DNA of 64,000 nucleotides from Singulisphaera sp. GP187 (lineage in GTDB: Bacteria > Chloroflexota > Chloroflexia > Chloroflexales > Roseiflexaceae). Where the stretch lies: assembly GCA_943328915.2 (NCBI GenBank), contig CALQBW020000001.1, positions 1-64,000 of the forward strand, written 5' to 3'. Positions 47,432 to 56,506 of the stretch are shown here, in pieces. Made by a program: the position numbers and the translations under genes. Position 1 is the stretch's first letter. Each line of letters begins with the position of its first letter. The notes beneath the pieces were generated by a model. It did not search any database and was not told the DNA's origin. It was given only the letters and a program-made list of their open reading frames with translations.

Positions 47432-48666
47432 GATGCACCACCGATGCGGTCGTATAACGCAAGGAATTGGCGAATAACCACGTTGGAGTCATAAAATTGT
47501 TGCGCGCGCAGGCGAGCTCCTGCTTGGATTCGTTGGCGCCAACGCGCATCATCATGCAGTCGCTGTGCGGCAGTCACAAAACTGGCAATGTCGGCGGCAA
47601 GTATCCCCGAAGTACCATCGATGATGATTTCAGGAGTTCCGCCCGTTGGCATGGCGACGATAGGTGCCCCACACGCGAGCGCCTCGAGCAATACGCGACT
47701 CAGTGGCTCATCCCAAGACGAGGGGAACCACAAGGCATCACACCGCGCCATCAAACGCAACACATCGTCGTGGTCGACCCAATCGAGTAGCAGACAGGGG
47801 ATGGCAGCGGCTTGAGCCGCTGCCGCCACCGCGGCGTTGAGCGGTCCGTCTCCGGCCACCACAATCGCTGGCGGACGGATGCGCAAAATCAACTCAGGTA
47901 ATAATTCGGCCCCTTTGTTGCGGGCTAATTTTCCGACAAACAAACTAAAATGTTCTGGTACATTGGCTACCGTGAGCGGTTGGGTGATTGTAGTGGCAAT
48001 ACTGACACAGTCGACCATATTAGGGATGGCGACAACGGTGGCGTTCGGGATGTGTTGCGCAATACACTCACGGATATATTGTGACACGCCAATGACCATG
48101 TCGGCTTGGGCTAACAAATCAGCTCTTTGGCGCATTTGACGGACATAGGCCGGGGCGACGATGCGTTGGGCGAGTGGAGCGTTGCGCATTTTCATTGTGT
48201 GCTGCATCCCCGCCAATGTACGTTGGTCTCCGTGCATCTGCATCCCCGTAGCACGGTAATCCCATGGCCAATGATCACGCACGGTCACAATGACTTTGGC
48301 ACCCAACCGGCGCAACGGCATGGCCGCCTGGGCTGCCAGCAGGTGCTGGGCATGGATGATGGTGTGGGCGGGGTCGTTGATGGCACGCTGGATGGCGGTA
48401 CGCAAGCGAGGGATGAGCAACTGCTGGCGCAGATAGGTTTGTAACAATGGCAATGACACGTGTGGTTGAGCTACATCGATGGTGTCGATGTTGAGTACGG
48501 AATGTGGATAAAACATGATGTGTTGGTTTGGGCGTGGGACCACCGCAGTCACCTGTTCGCCATGCTGTTGTAATGCCAAGGCAAGGGCATGAGCGCTCCA
48601 GCCAGCCCCACCACAGTGTGGTGGGAATACATCACTCGGCATGATGATTTGACGTCGTCTATTCAT
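47428..48666 (-). CDS. Glycosyltransferase, GT4 family
   Basis: 412 residues. N-terminal domain with FPPHCGGAGWSAHALALAL, then FVGKLARNKGAELLPELI and E-x7-E in DEPLSRVLLEALACG. ATG 48666 overlaps the BtpA-like gene stop (ATGA), and its own stop overlaps the next gene (GTGA), so it is inside a tightly coupled operon. The nucleotide-sugar donor is not predictable. Confidence 0.92.
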   Translation of the reverse strand: MNRRRQIIMPSDVFPPHCGGAGWSAHALALALQQHGEQVTAVVPRPNQHIMFYPHSVLNIDTIDVAQPHVSLPLLQTYLRQQLLIPRLRTAIQRAINDPAHTIIHAQHLLAAQAAMPLRRLGAKVIVTVRDHWPWDYRATGMQMHGDQRTLAGMQHTMKMRNAPLAQRIVAPAYVRQMRQRADLLAQADMVIGVSQYIRECIAQHIPNATVVAIPNMVDCVSIATTITQPLTVANVPEHFSLFVGKLARNKGAELLPELILRIRPPAIVVAGDGPLNAAVAAAAQAAAIPCLLLDWVDHDDVLRLMARCDALWFPSSWDEPLSRVLLEALACGAPIVAMPTGGTPEIIIDGTSGILAADIASFVTAAQRLHDDARWRQRIQAGARLRAQQFYDSNVVIRQFLALYDRIGGAS

Positions 48667-49514
48667 TGGGCAACACGGGCTGCGGTGACAAACCGTTTGA
48701 CCCGTGCCACATCGACAGGGTCTGCAATTGCTCCACCCTGTTTGATACTCGACCCGACGATGACCCCATCGGCAACAGCCATAAAGGCGGCAATATTATG
48801 TTCGTCGGCACCACTTCCGATGATTAAGGGCCGGTCCCCGGCAAGTCGTTTGGCTTCGCGTACTTTGGCCACATCGGGGGCATCGCCGGTCATTCGCCCC
48901 GACACAATCAGGGCATCGGCACCAAAAAAACGCGTCCATTCGATATGTGTCGCCAAATCAATCCCAGGGAAACGCACGGAATGTTTTTTGTCGACATCGG
49001 CGAGGATTTTGATATGTTCGGCGTGTAATTCTTTGCGGCGGCGCATTAAGTCAGCCGCACACCCTTCGTCAAAACTCCCTGCATCCCATACCCCCGCACC
49101 AGTAAACATACAGACACGGATAAAGTCAGCCTGGGCGGCGAGGGCAATGGCGAGCAAGGCTACGCCGCCATTGTGGACTAAATTAATCCCCATCGGCAAA
49201 GGGCTTACGCTCCGGATGGCGGCAGCCACCACCGCATGGCTGGCGATGCTTTCGGGGGGGATGTGGGCGCCGGCGCGGAACGGGATATCCCACATGTTTT
49301 CGACGATTAGGCCGTCACATCCACCGGCAATTAGGGCTTCGGCATCGGCTTTGGCATGGTCAATAATTGGTTGCATTCCGTACCCGGTGTATCCCGGTGC
49401 ACCGGGCAGTGGCCAACAATGAACCATGCCGATGATGGGTTTGGGTGTACGAAAAATATCAGCAAGTGAGGATATTTGCAACGCATCGAGTCGTGTTTTC
49501 CACGCAGGAGTCAT
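48663..49514 (-). CDS. BtpA/SgcQ family TIM-barrel protein
   Basis: 283 residues. The family signature IIGMVHCWPLPGAPGY (about 27-42), then GCDGLIVENMWDIPF, GINLVHNGGVALLAIA, FTGAGVWDAGSF and IIGSGADEHNI are typical of BtpA/SgcQ. BtpA was described as needed for photosystem I stability in cyanobacteria, whereas SgcQ sits in sugar operons; in heterotrophs the role is unknown. It is coupled to the downstream glycosyltransferase and preceded by a PfkB kinase, which favours a role in sugar metabolism. Confidence 0.88.
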   Translation of the reverse strand: MTPAWKTRLDALQISSLADIFRTPKPIIGMVHCWPLPGAPGYTGYGMQPIIDHAKADAEALIAGGCDGLIVENMWDIPFRAGAHIPPESIASHAVVAAAIRSVSPLPMGINLVHNGGVALLAIALAAQADFIRVCMFTGAGVWDAGSFDEGCAADLMRRRKELHAEHIKILADVDKKHSVRFPGIDLATHIEWTRFFGADALIVSGRMTGDAPDVAKVREAKRLAGDRPLIIGSGADEHNIAAFMAVADGVIVGSSIKQGGAIADPVDVARVKRFVTAARVAQ

Positions 49515-49550
49515 AAAAATACCTCGTACAATAGGGCAACGCTTAAAGAT

Positions 49551-50498
49551 TTATTCATGCTTGTATTGTACCATTTTCATCAACCATGTCGGGATTGCCT
49601 GCTGTTGAAGGCGTAATAATGCGCATACCTCGTGATAGCTCGGCACGATATCTGCGGCACCACGACGACTCGCCGTTATCGCCCCAGCCGCATTGGCAAC
49701 CAGCACCGCATCAGCCAGCGGCGCTCCCTGAGTCAATGCCAACACACATACGCTGGCAAATGTGTCGCCGCAGGCGGTGGTGTCGATTGCATCAACGACA
49801 AACGCAGGATGGTGGCTGATTGCTCCGAGCGAAGCGATAGTCGCGCCCATAGCACCTTTTTTGGTGATGCAGATCGGGGCAGCGGTTTCGTGGTAGGCGG
49901 CGACAGCCTGCATTTCGGCCTGATTACCCAGCAATACGCTGAGGGGTTGGGTAAGTTGGTTGATGATTTGGCCAAAATGTAGGGTGAGTGGTGCGCACAA
50001 ATCAATCGAAGTCTGCCAGCCGAGTTGTTGGGCGTTGTTGAGCGCGTGGATGGCGTTCGATTTTTGTGGGTCACTCAGCAGTGCGTGGCCACATACATGG
50101 AGCCAGCCTCCTGACGTAGGCCAATCGTGTGGGGATTGCCAATATTGGTTGGCGCCACGATAACTCAGAAACGTCCGTTCCCCGCCAGCGGTCACGGGGA
50201 TGACGCATAACCCGGTGGGAATCTGATCGTCATGTTGGATTGCCTCGAGATCGACGGCGACGGTGCGGGCTATCGACAAGGCTTGGGAGCCGGCAAGGTC
50301 GTTGCCCACCCGACCCCACAAGCGCACCTGGCCCCCCATCCGGGCGACTGCTACGGCGCTGTTGATGCCGGTGCCGCCACTGCTCCACGTAACAGTATGC
50401 GCAAGAGCGTCACCCCCTTCCAGGGGCCATTCGGCCAGTGCCATCAAGAGATCAACGTTGATATCACCAATAATCGTAAGCATAGGAATTCGTACCAT
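49551..50498 (-). CDS. PfkB-family carbohydrate kinase
   Basis: 315 residues. N-terminal GDINVDLLM and GGTGIN (41-46) form the substrate-binding side; C-terminal DTTACGDTFAS has the anion hole and catalytic D245. The enzyme phosphorylates a sugar or nucleoside. It is the first gene of the minus-strand run to selA; 36 bases separate it from the BtpA-like gene. ATG 50498 or the ATG five codons later could be the start; neither has a strong ribosome binding site. Confidence 0.92.
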   Translation of the reverse strand: MVRIPMLTIIGDINVDLLMALAEWPLEGGDALAHTVTWSSGGTGINSAVAVARMGGQVRLWGRVGNDLAGSQALSIARTVAVDLEAIQHDDQIPTGLCVIPVTAGGERTFLSYRGANQYWQSPHDWPTSGGWLHVCGHALLSDPQKSNAIHALNNAQQLGWQTSIDLCAPLTLHFGQIINQLTQPLSVLLGNQAEMQAVAAYHETAAPICITKKGAMGATIASLGAISHHPAFVVDAIDTTACGDTFASVCVLALTQGAPLADAVLVANAAGAITASRRGAADIVPSYHEVCALLRLQQQAIPTWLMKMVQYKHE

Positions 50499-50574
50499 TC
50501 AATATCACATAGGCTATTTTACCGTGTGTTGCACAATTAAATGCATGGCATGATGAAAAGTTCAAAAGAAGGTA

Positions 50575-50603
50575 TTGACAAAAAATAATCAATTTGCTAT
50601 TAT
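50575..50603 (+). promoter_or_regulatory. Consensus promoter upstream of the RCC1-repeat gene
   Basis: TTGACA (50575-50580), a 17-base spacer and TATTAT (50598-50603). Transcription should begin near 50610, giving an untranslated leader of about 220 bases. Confidence 0.82.
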
Positions 50604-50649
50604 TTGCCCAATCCAAACGAGAACCAAACATCAATCTGTTAACGTCGCA

Positions 50650-50716
50650 TAAAGTAGCCCAATTGGGCAGGTAGCTTTTTTTAAGAAAGGAATTGACGCA
50701 GTATTCCCAATTCCTA
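50650..50716 (+). promoter_or_regulatory. Structured leader of the RCC1-repeat gene
   Basis: GCCC-AATT-GGGC (about 50658-50669) followed by GGTAGC and seven T looks like a small terminator or attenuator, and GGAATTG/CAATTCC (about 50689-50713) forms a second hairpin. Riboswitch identity is not established. Confidence 0.4.
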
Positions 50717-50831
50717 CACATAGTCACGCTGTGCGAATTCATTTCCATTACGCAAATAGGTAGGCTTTCCATTTCTTGCAGAGGGCAATCTCCATTTCGG
50801 TGCAGATTTCTTTTACACGGAGAGGACGGTT

Positions 50832-52118
50832 ATGCGCATATTTTTGATTGGAATGCTCCATGTATTACTCACATATCATCCGCAGGTCCAAAATGCATTT
50901 TCTTTGTCTGCACCCAAAACCCGTACGAATACAAAAACAGTAGCTGCATCGAAAACCCGTACGTATAACAGATCATTGACTACAACCAAAACCCGTACGT
51001 ATACCAGATCATTGACTACAACCAAAACCCGTACGAATACCAAATCATTGACTGCAACCAAAACCCGTACGAATACCAAATCATTGACTGCAACCAAAAC
51101 ACGCACCGCGACTAACACTTCGTCGCCAACTCCCATGCGCACACGGTCATTCACAAAAACAATTACTGCTGCTGCGACGTCCACATTCACCGCGACCAGT
51201 ACGCCCACCGCGACCAGTACGCCCACGGCAACCAGTACACCCACCGCGACCAGTACGCCCACCGCGACCAGTACGCCCACCGCGACCAGTACGCCCACCG
51301 CGACGATTCGGTCGGTGGTATTGGCGGCAGGTTCATTCCATTCGCTGGCCATCCGGAATGGAGTTTTACAGGGCTGGGGAAGTAATGCGTATGCACAAAT
51401 TACTTTACCTACGGCCACTACTGCGCCGATTGTGGCAATTGCCGCTGCAGACACACATTCGCTCGCACTATTAAGTGACGGCACTGTTGTGGGTTGGGGA
51501 AGAAATAACAATGACCAAATTACTATTCAAGAGGATGCGATTAATTTTATTGATATTTGTGCGGGAAAAGATCACACCTTGGGGGTTACACGAAGTGGGT
51601 CAGTGCTCGGCTGGGGGTTCAACGGCTATGACCAACTGACCATTCCCAGCGATATCGGGTTGGTGCAGGCGGTCGCCGCCGGCTTCAATCATTCGTTGGC
51701 ATTACAGCCCGATGGCATGGTGGTGGGGTGGGGCGATGATACGTTCGGGCAAAGTAGCATTCCTGCTGGGTTGAGTAACGTGATTGCGATTGCCGCCGGC
51801 GGGAATTTTTCGCTGGCACTCAAGAACGATGGCACGGTAGTGGCCTGGGGCGCCAATAATGCCGGGCAGGCCACGGTGCCAGGAACATTAACCAATGTCC
51901 GTGCCATCGCCGCAGGTGATAGCCATGGAATGGCACTCAAAAATGATGGCAGCGTGGTTGCCTGGGGGAGCAATACCTCTGGTCAGCGCACCGTCCCCGC
52001 CACTGCAGTCAATGTGGTGGCGATTGCCGCCGGAGGACGACATTCACTGGCGATGAAAAACGATGGCACCGTGTTGGCGTGGGGGCGGAGCAACGAAGGC
52101 CAGATCACCGTGCCCTGA
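50832..52118 (+). CDS. Secreted RCC1-repeat seven-bladed propeller with Thr-rich repeat stalk
   Basis: 428 residues. A signal-peptide-like hydrophobic start (1-about 23) is followed by about six 12-residue KTRT...SLT repeats (29-100), six TSTPTA repeats (about 120-158), then seven RCC1-type blades (about 160-428) of the form AIAAGxxHSLALKNDGTVVAWG. Seven blades are enough for a closed propeller. The Thr/Pro/Ser stalk is typical of extracellular, possibly glycosylated linkers. The RCC1 domain probably binds a surface or extracellular partner; ligand unknown. Convergent with moaC. Confidence 0.88.
   Translation: MRIFLIGMLHVLLTYHPQVQNAFSLSAPKTRTNTKTVAASKTRTYNRSLTTTKTRTYTRSLTTTKTRTNTKSLTATKTRTNTKSLTATKTRTATNTSSPTPMRTRSFTKTITAAATSTFTATSTPTATSTPTATSTPTATSTPTATSTPTATSTPTATIRSVVLAAGSFHSLAIRNGVLQGWGSNAYAQITLPTATTAPIVAIAAADTHSLALLSDGTVVGWGRNNNDQITIQEDAINFIDICAGKDHTLGVTRSGSVLGWGFNGYDQLTIPSDIGLVQAVAAGFNHSLALQPDGMVVGWGDDTFGQSSIPAGLSNVIAIAAGGNFSLALKNDGTVVAWGANNAGQATVPGTLTNVRAIAAGDSHGMALKNDGSVVAWGSNTSGQRTVPATAVNVVAIAAGGRHSLAMKNDGTVLAWGRSNEGQITVP
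50916..51131 (+). repeat. 36-bp coding tandem repeat
   Basis: About six in-frame copies of a 36-base unit encoding KTRTxTxSLTxT in the stalk of the RCC1 protein; neighbouring units differ by few bases. Confidence 0.85.
51190..51306 (+). repeat. 18-bp coding tandem repeat
   Basis: About 6.5 nearly identical copies of an 18-base unit encoding TSTPTA. Such an array can change copy number by slippage without breaking the frame. Confidence 0.9.
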
Positions 52119-52126
52119 CACGCGGC

Positions 52127-52573
52127 TTATATTTTTTCTTTGCGAATCAGGCGAATGTCGCTGATTTGCATGGTGCGTTCGACCGCTTTGCACATGTCAT
52201 AAATCGTGAGGGCGGCGACACTGACGGCGGTAAGTGCTTCCATTTCGACGCCGGTACGACCCGTAATCGACGCAGTGGCGACGATGGCGATGCCGGTTTC
52301 TTCGGCATCGAGTTGGACATCTACTGCCGTCAACGCCAACGGATGACAGAGCGGGATGATGTCGGCAGTTTTTTTGGCGGCCATAATCCCGGCAATCCGC
52401 GCCACGGCAAGGACGTCACCTTTGGGGAGTCCGCCGGCAATAATCAAATCACGTGTTGCCGGAGTCATAATCACGCGGCCGGCAGCGACGGCAATGCGCT
52501 TCTGTTCGGGCTTAGCGCCGACATCGACCATATGGGCATGACCGGCACTATCAAGATGCGTTAATTGGCTCAT
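52127..52573 (-). CDS. moaC: Cyclic pyranopterin monophosphate synthase MoaC
   Basis: 148 residues from ATG 52573 (AAAGGA upstream). It catalyses the second step of molybdenum cofactor synthesis, after MoaA. Family features: [29 protein letters not shown] and [26 protein letters not shown]. No other moa gene is nearby. It converges with the RCC1 gene eight bases away. Confidence 0.97.
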   Translation of the reverse strand: MSQLTHLDSAGHAHMVDVGAKPEQKRIAVAAGRVIMTPATRDLIIAGGLPKGDVLAVARIAGIMAAKKTADIIPLCHPLALTAVDVQLDAEETGIAIVATASITGRTGVEMEALTAVSVAALTIYDMCKAVERTMQISDIRLIRKEKI

Positions 52574-52831
52574 AGAATAGTCCTTTTTTGGAATACGCAA
52601 ACCATGCGTATTGGTTCATTTATAACACGAAACAGGTCATTCGCAGATAAAAATAGCTGTTGTTGTGGGGCTGGGTGGAGTGCATGGTGCACATTCACCT
52701 TCAGCCCTGCTATTTTTTGTAGAAAAACAAGAAAAATGAAGAAAATGATAACGGTCCGGTGTGAATCAGGCATATTTGATTGAAAAACAGGTGCTGGGTG
52801 TGTGCAGATGCAATGTCATTGTAATTGATGC

Positions 52832-52860
52832 TTGCATAGTTGACAGTATCGGTTTATAAT
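52832..52860 (+). promoter_or_regulatory. Promoter of the dcw cluster
   Basis: TTGCAT (52832-52837), a 17-base spacer and TATAAT (52855-52860). The expected start of transcription is near 52867, immediately before the TGGGG repeats. Confidence 0.8.
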
Positions 52861-52870
52861 TGCGGTACAA

Positions 52871-52900
52871 GTGGGGATAAGTGGGGGAAAGTGGGGATAA
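52871..52900 (+). promoter_or_regulatory. MraZ operator: three TGGGG direct repeats
   Basis: GTGGGG occurs at 52871, 52881 and 52891, that is TGGGG boxes separated by five bases. This is the arrangement reported for E. coli MraZ binding sites (TGGGN repeats with 5-base spacers). It lies at about +4 to +29, where bound MraZ would block transcription and repress its own operon. Confidence 0.85.
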
Positions 52901-52938
52901 CTTTCTCATTTAGTCACTTTTCGCATATGGGAGTGCCA

Positions 52939-53373
52939 ATGTTTCTCGGGGAATACGCGCACACAATTGATGACAAAAGTCGTTTGGCGATTCCTGCCCG
53001 CTTTCGCACGTTATTGAGCGAAGGGGTCGTGATTACGCGAGGCTATGACCACTGTGTCATGGGCTTGGCGATGCCGACGTGGCAAAAACTTGCCGATCAA
53101 GTGAGTGATTTGGCACCGGGCGAGATTCACACACGCAATTTGCAACGGTTGCTTTTTTCGGCGGCGTCTGAATCATTGCTCGACAAACAAGGGCGGATTT
53201 TGTTGCCACAGACGTTGCGCGATTATGCCAGCATCGAGGGTGACGAGGTGGTGGTCGTCGGGGTCAACAAATATTTTGAAATCTGGTCGCCGGCGCGCTG
53301 GCGCGAGACGGTAGCTGCAATAGACAACGAAACGAACCAATTGGTGGCGCAACTTACCATATTAAAGTTTTAA
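52939..53373 (+). CDS. mraZ: Transcriptional regulator MraZ
   Basis: 144 residues from ATG 52939, with GGGAG five bases upstream; an upstream in-frame extension would cover the promoter and operator. Two AbrB/SpoVT-like halves are visible: [21 protein letters not shown] and [18 protein letters not shown] (each quoted in part). MraZ forms a ring and represses its own cluster through the TGGGG repeats just upstream. First gene of the dcw cluster. Confidence 0.96.
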   Translation: MFLGEYAHTIDDKSRLAIPARFRTLLSEGVVITRGYDHCVMGLAMPTWQKLADQVSDLAPGEIHTRNLQRLLFSAASESLLDKQGRILLPQTLRDYASIEGDEVVVVGVNKYFEIWSPARWRETVAAIDNETNQLVAQLTILKF

Positions 53374-53377
53374 GCAT

Positions 53378-54277
53378 ATGACCACTACATTCCGGCATAT
53401 TTCGGTGTTGCCGACCGAAGTTTTGGGGCTATTGATGACACCGACAAGCCAGCGAGTAATCGATGGCACAATCGGTGGTGCAGGGCATGCGCAGTCAGTA
53501 ATGGTAGCGGGTACTTCGGATGTGCAGTTGTTGGGGATAGACGTTGATCCGGCTGCATTGGCGGCGGCAGCAGAACGCTTGGACCAATTTGGCGCACGTG
53601 TCCATCTCGTGCGCGGGAATTATGCCGACATGGTGCAATTTGCGCATCGGATCGGATGGGATACAGTTGATGGGATTTTGTTGGATTTAGGCGTATCGTC
53701 GCATCAACTCGACACTCCCGAGCGTGGGTTTTCGTTCCAAAATGATGCCCCGCTCGATATGCGGCTTGACCCTGATGGGCCAAAGACGGCGGCGGATTTG
53801 GTCAATACTCTTGATGAACGCAAACTCGCCGATTTAATTTTTCTATACGGGGAAGATCGCGCATCACGGCGGATTGCCCGGTTTATTGTCGATGCACGGC
53901 GGGTCAAACCGATTCACACTACGCTCGCCTTGGCAGACATCGTGACGCGGGCGATGGGAGGGCGACATGGCCCGATTCATCCGGCGACGCGGACATTCCA
54001 AGCATTACGGATTGCCGTTAACCAAGAATTGAGCGTCTTGGAAGCGGTGATTCCGCAGGCATTAGCGTTGTTGGCGCCCGGTGGCCGACTCGTGATTATG
54101 AGTTTCCACTCCCTCGAAGATCGCATCGTCAAGCTGGCCTTTCGTACGGCGACATTGAGTGGGGATCGGAAGTTTTTCCATACCCTGACGCCCAAGCCTA
54201 TTGAGGCAACGGTGAGTGAGCAACGCCAAAACCCGCGAAGTCGGAGCGTTCGCTTGCGGGCAATTGCCCGTTTGTGA
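53378..54277 (+). CDS. rsmH: 16S rRNA (cytosine1402-N4)-methyltransferase RsmH
   Basis: 299 residues, the usual length (formerly MraW). It methylates C1402 of 16S rRNA at N4. Motifs: [39 protein letters not shown], and the C-terminal [11 protein letters not shown]. Four bases after mraZ with only a weak ribosome binding site, so coupling to mraZ is likely. Confidence 0.97.
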   Translation: MTTTFRHISVLPTEVLGLLMTPTSQRVIDGTIGGAGHAQSVMVAGTSDVQLLGIDVDPAALAAAAERLDQFGARVHLVRGNYADMVQFAHRIGWDTVDGILLDLGVSSHQLDTPERGFSFQNDAPLDMRLDPDGPKTAADLVNTLDERKLADLIFLYGEDRASRRIARFIVDARRVKPIHTTLALADIVTRAMGGRHGPIHPATRTFQALRIAVNQELSVLEAVIPQALALLAPGGRLVIMSFHSLEDRIVKLAFRTATLSGDRKFFHTLTPKPIEATVSEQRQNPRSRSVRLRAIARL

Positions 54278-54338
54278 AGAAGCGCGTGTTGTCGCACTCC
54301 ATTTGGTAATGAATCCCAACACAGCAAAGAGGCAGTAT

Positions 54339-54725
54339 ATGGCGATTCCATTGAAACAATTGTTCCCGTTGCAACAAGCGCGACTGCGTCGATTGGAATT
54401 GGGACGATACATCCAGCTTGATGGTGGCCGGAGCTATGTTGCGGTGGCCTTGTTGTTGGCGTTGATGGGCGTCGCATTGGTGGCACAGACGGTACGTGTC
54501 GCGCAGACAGGACACGAAATCGATGTCCTGCAAACAGCGCAAACGCAATTGATTCGGGAACACAAAGCATTGTTGCTCCGCAAAGCCGACGCCCAGTCGA
54601 TGCAACGAATTGAGAAATATGCGATTGACACGGGAATGATCCCGGTGCAGTCGGTTTATGTGCAATACCTGCTGCTCAAGACTGATCACGGGCAATTAAC
54701 AGTAAATGACACGGTGGTGAGATGA
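54339..54725 (+). CDS. ftsL: FtsL/DivIC-like cell division protein
   Basis: 128 residues from ATG 54339 (AGAGG upstream). Short cytoplasmic basic segment, one membrane helix (about 32-52), then a coiled coil (about 55-95) rich in Gln/Leu/Glu, as in FtsL and related septum proteins that link FtsQ/B to FtsW/I. Sequence alone is too weak to assign it; the position between rsmH and ftsI does. The stop overlaps the ftsI start (ATGA). Confidence 0.85.
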   Translation: MAIPLKQLFPLQQARLRRLELGRYIQLDGGRSYVAVALLLALMGVALVAQTVRVAQTGHEIDVLQTAQTQLIREHKALLLRKADAQSMQRIEKYAIDTGMIPVQSVYVQYLLLKTDHGQLTVNDTVVR

Positions 54726-56506
54726 GTACACCCGGCACAAATAATTCATCACGTTCAATCGTGCTGCACCCCTGGCGATTGGGTGCGGCGTTATTGCTTG
54801 TGCTGATGGTATTTGGTCGGATTGTAGTCCAATTAGCGGATGTCCATCTCCTTGATCGCGCCGGGTATGCCGGCCGTGCCAGCGGTGAGATCAATCAAGT
54901 TATCCCGTTGACGGCCAGTCGCGGAGAAATTCATGACCGAAATGGTGATATTTTGGCACTCGATGTCGAACGTGAAAGTCTCTATGTCGCGCCAGCGCAA
55001 GTCGCACCAGCGGAATCCGCACGTTTGGCCGTAACCCTCGGCGCTATTTTGGACATGCCGGCCGAAAAAATCCTCGCTAAATTACTCGATACAAGCCGTG
55101 CATGGGTACCAATTAAACGTTGGCTCGCACCAAATGTAGCGGATAAGATTACAATCCTTGATGAACCAAGTTTGCATTTGGTATACGAGCCGCATCGGTT
55201 TTATCCACAGGGTAAATTTGCACCGCATTTAATTGGTGCCACCAACTTGAATGGGATGGGGATTGCAGGCGTCGAGGCAAGTTTTGATTCTTTTCTGAGA
55301 GGAACAGACGGCGTAATTACTGCAGAAGTTGATATAAACAACAATCCAATCTGGTCACGGCCATACAATCAAAAACTTCCAGTTAATGGCAATCAATTAA
55401 ACTTGACGATTGATTCGTATATTCAACATGTCACCGAAACAGAACTTGGGTTGGCAGTTGATCAACACGGAGCGTCGGGTGGCACGGCGATTGTGCTTGA
55501 TATCAAAACAGGTGCGGTGCTGGCGATGGCGAGCTACCCTGCATTTGATCCGAATGATTATGCAGGTGTCGACCCGAGTATCTACAATATTAATCCTGCT
55601 GTTGGTGAGATATATGAGCCAGGTTCCACCTTTAAAATGGTAACCATTGCTGCAGGACTGCAAGCGAATGCATTTGATGAAAACACCCAGGTTGAAGATA
55701 AAGGGACGATTCATCGCTACGACTATACGTTGGCGAATTTCGACTACAACGGTCATGGAGTCATGACTCCGGCGGGAGTACTCTATTATTCGAGCAATAT
55801 TGGCGCGTTATTGTTTGCCGAATTGACCGGCGAATCGATTTTTTATGACACGGTTGATGCGTTTGGTTTTGGGAAATTGACGGGGATTGAATTGCCTGGT
55901 GAAACTGCGGGGATTTATTGGAAGCCAGGTACAACCGGTTATACACCGATAAACCTTGATACCAATGCCTTTGGTCAAGGTATCGGCGTTACGCCACTGC
56001 AAGTAGTGCGGATGGCAGCGACCATAGCCAACAACGGGGTCATGATGCGCCCCTTCATTATTAAATCACGTTGCACCGACGGGGTGTGTGTCGAAACACA
56101 GCCCAGCGAGCAGGGGCGCCCGATTGATGCGGATGTCGCGTATCGCGTCCGCAAGATGGTGATGAAGTCTGCCAACCACTATGTGAATGCGACACAGCCC
56201 GATACCAATTGGCTGGTACCGGGGTTCAAAGTGGGTGCCAAAACGGGAACATCATCTATCCCGGATGGACACGGTGGATATACCAGCGAAACCATCGGTT
56301 CTGTGGTGGGAATGGCGCCGCTTGATGTGCCACGGTATGCAGTGATTGTCAAAATTGACCGGCCTCAAGACGACATCTGGGGCGTCAGGACTGCATTGCC
56401 CGTGTATCGCCGCATCGTTGCCGAATTAATGCGGTATGACCGCATCGCTCCTGACCATATTTTGGTCGGGGAGAATCAGCGACCAGGAGTTATCAATGGG
56501 GGCTAA
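54722..56506 (+). CDS. ftsI: Peptidoglycan transpeptidase FtsI (penicillin-binding protein, class B)
   Basis: 594 residues. One N-terminal membrane helix (about 20-38), the dimerisation/pedestal region (LTASRGEIHDRNGDILA, in part), and the transpeptidase domain with SxxK S302-TFK (GSTFK), SxN S357-S358-N359 and KTG 507-509. It cross-links septal peptidoglycan with FtsW. No PASTA repeats follow, unlike many Gram-positive homologues. Overlaps ftsL by four bases. Confidence 0.95.
   Translation: MSTPGTNNSSRSIVLHPWRLGAALLLVLMVFGRIVVQLADVHLLDRAGYAGRASGEINQVIPLTASRGEIHDRNGDILALDVERESLYVAPAQVAPAESARLAVTLGAILDMPAEKILAKLLDTSRAWVPIKRWLAPNVADKITILDEPSLHLVYEPHRFYPQGKFAPHLIGATNLNGMGIAGVEASFDSFLRGTDGVITAEVDINNNPIWSRPYNQKLPVNGNQLNLTIDSYIQHVTETELGLAVDQHGASGGTAIVLDIKTGAVLAMASYPAFDPNDYAGVDPSIYNINPAVGEIYEPGSTFKMVTIAAGLQANAFDENTQVEDKGTIHRYDYTLANFDYNGHGVMTPAGVLYYSSNIGALLFAELTGESIFYDTVDAFGFGKLTGIELPGETAGIYWKPGTTGYTPINLDTNAFGQGIGVTPLQVVRMAATIANNGVMMRPFIIKSRCTDGVCVETQPSEQGRPIDADVAYRVRKMVMKSANHYVNATQPDTNWLVPGFKVGAKTGTSSIPDGHGGYTSETIGSVVGMAPLDVPRYAVIVKIDRPQDDIWGVRTALPVYRRIVAELMRYDRIAPDHILVGENQRPGVINGG

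Noticed and set aside
48589-49422. 277-codon open frame antisense to the BtpA-like gene
   Set aside because: Covered by a well-supported gene on the other strand; the product is Ser/Ala/Ile-rich without motifs.
50604-50720. c-di-GMP-I riboswitch
   Set aside because: Only short stretches resemble the consensus; the paired core and tetraloop receptor are not recognisable by eye.
50916-51131. Regular repeats resembling a CRISPR array
   Set aside because: Units are directly adjacent with no unique spacers, keep one reading frame and continue a secreted protein; no cas genes.
50876-51511. 211-codon frame antisense to the RCC1 gene with Val/Ala repeats
   Set aside because: It is the reverse reading of the coding tandem repeats; no start signal.
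52840-52938. Upstream extension of mraZ
   Set aside because: Would place coding sequence over the -10 box and the TGGGG operator; ATG 52939 has a good ribosome binding site and starts the conserved protein.
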